Below are positions 14,422-16,559 of a stretch of 16,559 bases of DNA, one piece after another. The notes beneath the pieces were generated by a model that was not told the origin of the DNA, did no database searches, and saw only the letters and a list, made by a program, of their open reading frames with translations. How positions within the stretch are numbered: the stretch's first letter is position 1; every line of letters starts with the position of its first letter. Made by a program: the position numbers and the translations under genes. Source of the stretch: Alkalibacterium iburiense. GTDB taxonomy: Bacteria; Bacillota; Bacilli; Lactobacillales; Carnobacteriaceae_A. The stretch lies in the NCBI RefSeq assembly GCF_039521845.1, contig NZ_BAAACW010000135.1, positions 1-16,559 of the forward strand, in the 5' to 3' direction.

Positions 14422-15171
14422 TCACTTCTCCAGCCACCTAAAAGCGCGCTTCAATTCTTCCGTCCCGTTTTCTTTATACCAGCGCCCGTGAGCCAGTATG
14501 ACTTTTTCAGGATGCCATTCGAGCATTCTTTTTAAAGACTCTCTGGCTTTATCTTTCCTACCAGTAAAAGTCATGCGTAAATCAATGGGCGTTTTTCCAT
14601 CCGGGTCCGCTATTCCAGCTAATTTATAGATCGTTCGCCAAAACCAGCTCTTCGTCCGTTTGGTTTCAAAGTTTTCAATTAAGTCCGTTAGAATCAAGGT
14701 GCGGCTGTCTTTGTGAAAAAAGACGACTTCTTCCATGACCGCACTTCCTCTGAAGATGAGCTGATCGATTTCATCAGACCAGTCTGAAGGAGGGGTGTCT
14801 TTTAAATCTTTATCAAATGATACCTCTATATTCTGTGAAGAGGCACGTTTCTCTACTCCAGGGCTTGCCCAAGCAGTAGCATGAGGATACTGTTTTTGCC
14901 AATCCCCAATGTAAGCATAATGAATAGGATTAGGCGAAACCAAATGTTTGACTTCCCCCAGGAGATTGATTTCTTTAAATAAGGACTCTGTCGGTTTAAC
15001 CGGAGAATGACACCATAAGGATCCGTCCTTTAGTTTCACAATGGTCATTCGCGTGGAAAAAGGGAGTCCGAAGGTTATGACCTTCATTCGAATGCTGTCC
15101 CCGTCGACAATCCATATATTTTCTGCAACGGGTTTTATAGTATTGATAGGTTCGTATAATGGAACGCTCAT
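14422..15171 (-). CDS. DUF4336 family protein (metallo-beta-lactamase-like fold)
   Basis: This 249-residue protein has no signal peptide. The pattern FSTRMTIVKLKDGSLWCHSPV, then KHLVSPNPIHYAYIGDWQKQYPHATAWASPG, then FRGSAVMEEVVFFHKDSRTLILTDLIEN, and a late ILAHGRWY is that of DUF4336, a family distantly related to metallo-beta-lactamase-fold hydrolases. The classical HxHxDH motif is absent, and the function is unknown. ATG 15171 follows AGGAGG by 6 bases. It is divergent from corA, with the two start regions 121 bases apart. The 14197-14421 gap on its downstream side shows no clear terminator; a small TTCGCGAA palindrome is the only structure. Confidence 0.82.
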   Translation of the reverse strand: MSVPLYEPINTIKPVAENIWIVDGDSIRMKVITFGLPFSTRMTIVKLKDGSLWCHSPVKPTESLFKEINLLGEVKHLVSPNPIHYAYIGDWQKQYPHATAWASPGVEKRASSQNIEVSFDKDLKDTPPSDWSDEIDQLIFRGSAVMEEVVFFHKDSRTLILTDLIENFETKRTKSWFWRTIYKLAGIADPDGKTPIDLRMTFTGRKDKARESLKRMLEWHPEKVILAHGRWYKENGTEELKRAFRWLEK

Positions 15172-15207
15172 GGGAGTCCTCCTCTGAGTTAGATTCGTGT
15201 TGATTTA

Positions 15208-15216
15208 TGCTATAAT
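15208..15216 (+). promoter_or_regulatory. extended -10 promoter of corA
   Basis: TGC TATAAT (15208-15216) is an extended -10 without a good -35, giving a leader of about 70 bases before the CorA start. Confidence 0.55.
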
Positions 15217-15292
15217 AACTGTATTAAAACGGTTACGATTAAAGAATATAAGGAATAGGACATGCAGTCAACTCAATTTTGGAGGGATGCCT

Positions 15293-16270
15293 ATGAACAC
15301 GAGTAAACTCTCTTTTATTCATTACAACGAGGACACGATGGAACGAGTGGACGTCAGTCATTTAGACGAACTCAACAGGACGATTGATCATGAAGTCAAA
15401 TGGCTGGAAGTCCACACTTCTCAAGATGAGCATCTGATAAAAGAAATAGGGAGTACTTTCCATTTGCATCCGCTCGTTATTGAAGATATATTAACGGATG
15501 ATCATTTACCTAAACTAGAAGAATACGATACCTATTTATTTTTAATTCTCAAAGGAATGACCTGGTCTGACAGCCAAACGTTAGAATCCTACTCATTCAG
15601 CTTGGTATTATTCAATGACTGGGTTCTCTCTTTCCAATCAACCCAGTTAAGTGTCTTTGAAACGGTTGTGACCAAGTTACAAGACGGTACGCGTATGAGA
15701 AAAAACCAAGCAGACGATTTGCTTTATGCCTTAACCGATACGATTGTGGACGGGTACTTCCCATTAATTGAAAAGCTCGGTGAAAAGATTGACGAATTAG
15801 AAGATACTGTACTAGTTGATCCGAGTAAAGAATTGCTGCAAGCCATTCATAATATAAAAAAAGAGTTGATTTACGTCAGAAAAACGCTCTGGTCCATGAG
15901 AAATGCTATCAATAATTTGTCCAAAAATGATTATGAGTGGATAGACGAAAAAACGCGCTATTATTTTAGAGATGTCTATGACGATATTATTCAACTGATT
16001 GATTTAACCGAGACATACAGAGAAATTTGCTCGGGTATATTAGACACCTACTTATCGAGTGTCGGTAATAAAACCAATGAAATTATGAAAATACTCACTG
16101 TTTACTCGGCTATCTTTATTCCTCTTACTTTTTTAGCTGGTGTTTACGGTATGAATTTCGACTATTTTCCAGAATTGGACTGGCCCTATGGTTATCTAGC
16201 TTTCTGGCTCTTGTCTATTTTGATAACTGGACTCATGCTTCTATTATTTAAGAAGAAAAAATGGTTTTAG
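15293..16270 (+). CDS. corA: CorA-family magnesium/divalent cation transporter
   Basis: The 325-residue protein has a large cytoplasmic N-terminal domain (acidic, helix-rich: HPLVIEDILTDDHLPKLEEYDTYLFLILKGM), a long stalk helix (about 180-265), and two C-terminal membrane helices. The first ends in the signature YGMNF (Gly286-Met287-Asn288) that forms the pore filter; the second is followed by the basic tail KKKKWF. Length and architecture are normal for a pentameric CorA channel. ATG 15293 lies 7 bases after GGAGG; an ATG at 15287 is too close to it, and a longer frame from 15197 would precede the -10. No Mg-sensing leader element is obvious in about 70 bases. Mg2+ specificity over Co2+/Ni2+/Zn2+ is assumed from the family. 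Confidence 0.92.
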   Translation: MNTSKLSFIHYNEDTMERVDVSHLDELNRTIDHEVKWLEVHTSQDEHLIKEIGSTFHLHPLVIEDILTDDHLPKLEEYDTYLFLILKGMTWSDSQTLESYSFSLVLFNDWVLSFQSTQLSVFETVVTKLQDGTRMRKNQADDLLYALTDTIVDGYFPLIEKLGEKIDELEDTVLVDPSKELLQAIHNIKKELIYVRKTLWSMRNAINNLSKNDYEWIDEKTRYYFRDVYDDIIQLIDLTETYREICSGILDTYLSSVGNKTNEIMKILTVYSAIFIPLTFLAGVYGMNFDYFPELDWPYGYLAFWLLSILITGLMLLLFKKKKWF

Positions 16271-16301
16271 ACATTTGCGTCTGGATAATATATTTTGTTT
16301 A

Positions 16302-16483
16302 CTTTTATTGAGGTGCAAAGCGAAGTTATGACCCCAATAAATCTTAATTCTATTTTTATTGGGACGCAACGAAGACTTATACCCCCATTAAATTATTTTT
16401 CCTTAATTAATGGGACGCAAAATGGGTTTATGACCCATTCCTTTCCTTCGCCTATATTTAATGGGTCGTAAATTATCTGAAGC
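16302..16483. repeat. four degenerate tandem repeats of 51-bp period with hairpin arms
   Basis: The motif (T)GGGACGCAA or a variant recurs at about 16311, 16361, 16412 and 16463; aligned on its GC/GT the spacing is 51, 51 and 51. Each complete unit opens with TTTATTG/TTAATGGG and closes with GACCCCAATAAA, CCCCCATTAAA or GACCCATT, so it can fold; AATGGG/CCCATT (16421-16426 with 16433-16438) is perfect. The last unit is truncated. The first unit is well placed to end corA transcription. Confidence 0.7.
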
Positions 16484-16489
16484 AAAATA

Positions 16490-16559
16490 AAGGGACTGGG
16501 AAATAACTAGTCCAAAATAAATAAATCGCAATGAAATCAGTCATTTTTCCGACGATTTC
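16490..16559. other. window-end intergenic segment with a small stem
   Basis: GGACT (16493-16497) pairs with AGTCC (16509-16513). The GACTGGGA core also occurs in the terminator at 9176. GAAATC and GATTTC near 16533 and 16554 suggest a second stem cut by the window edge. No gene is seen. Confidence 0.35.

Noticed and set aside
14273..14491. Plus-strand 72-codon frame between the dehydrogenase and DUF4336 genes
   Set aside because: It overlaps the DUF4336 3' end, has no ribosome binding site and reads as low-complexity sequence.
16302..16483. CRISPR array
   Set aside because: The repeats are degenerate, contiguous with a 51-bp period and palindromic at their ends; there are no unique spacers or cas genes.

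Overview
The window comes from a low-GC Gram-positive bacterium (Bacillota). Strong AGGAGG-type ribosome binding sites, sigma-A style promoters, VanR/VanS/VanY homologues, a fused Opu permease/binding protein and PurBox-like sites all point to the Lactobacillales/Bacillales. The compatible-solute transporter and the very acidic extracellular linker of a lipoprotein would suit a salt- or alkali-tolerant lactic acid bacterium, for example Carnobacteriaceae. That placement is inference.

Layout. Bases 1-82 are the right end of an IS200/IS605-type element. It abuts, and has replaced, the 5' end of an osmoprotectant ABC transporter gene (70-1590). A long leader with PurBox-like sites precedes guaB (1960) and guaA (3457-5013), the two steps from IMP to GMP. 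The encoded GuaA has Asp89 where the catalytic cysteine of the glutaminase domain is expected. A 12-bp direct repeat, GAGTGGGAATAA, ends guaA (5002-5013) and recurs at 9155-9166. It frames about 4.15 kb that looks like a decayed genomic island at the guaA 3' end, a known integration hotspot. The island holds an HNH-protein pseudogene, a vanR-vanS-vanY set without ligase genes, and a decayed gene. No integrase is recognisable.

To the right of the island: a minus-strand pair (small DUF6557-like protein, then a lipoprotein polysaccharide deacetylase); a plus-strand NCS2-type nucleobase permease under a promoter with PurBox-like operators; a minus-strand Phd/ParE-type toxin-antitoxin pair; a short-chain dehydrogenase; a DUF4336 protein; and a divergent plus-strand CorA metal transporter. 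CorA is followed by four degenerate tandem repeats of 51-bp period.

How the parts may work together. guaB, guaA and the permease share candidate purine-regulator sites, so GMP synthesis and purine uptake may be co-regulated. vanRS-vanY could sense envelope stress or glycopeptides and trim D-Ala-ended stem peptides, but cannot give classic high-level resistance without the D-Ala-D-Lac genes, which are not in this window. The strongest points for follow-up are the att-flanked vanRSY island, the GuaA active-site substitution, the shared PurBox sites, the IS-fused transporter gene and the 51-bp repeats.
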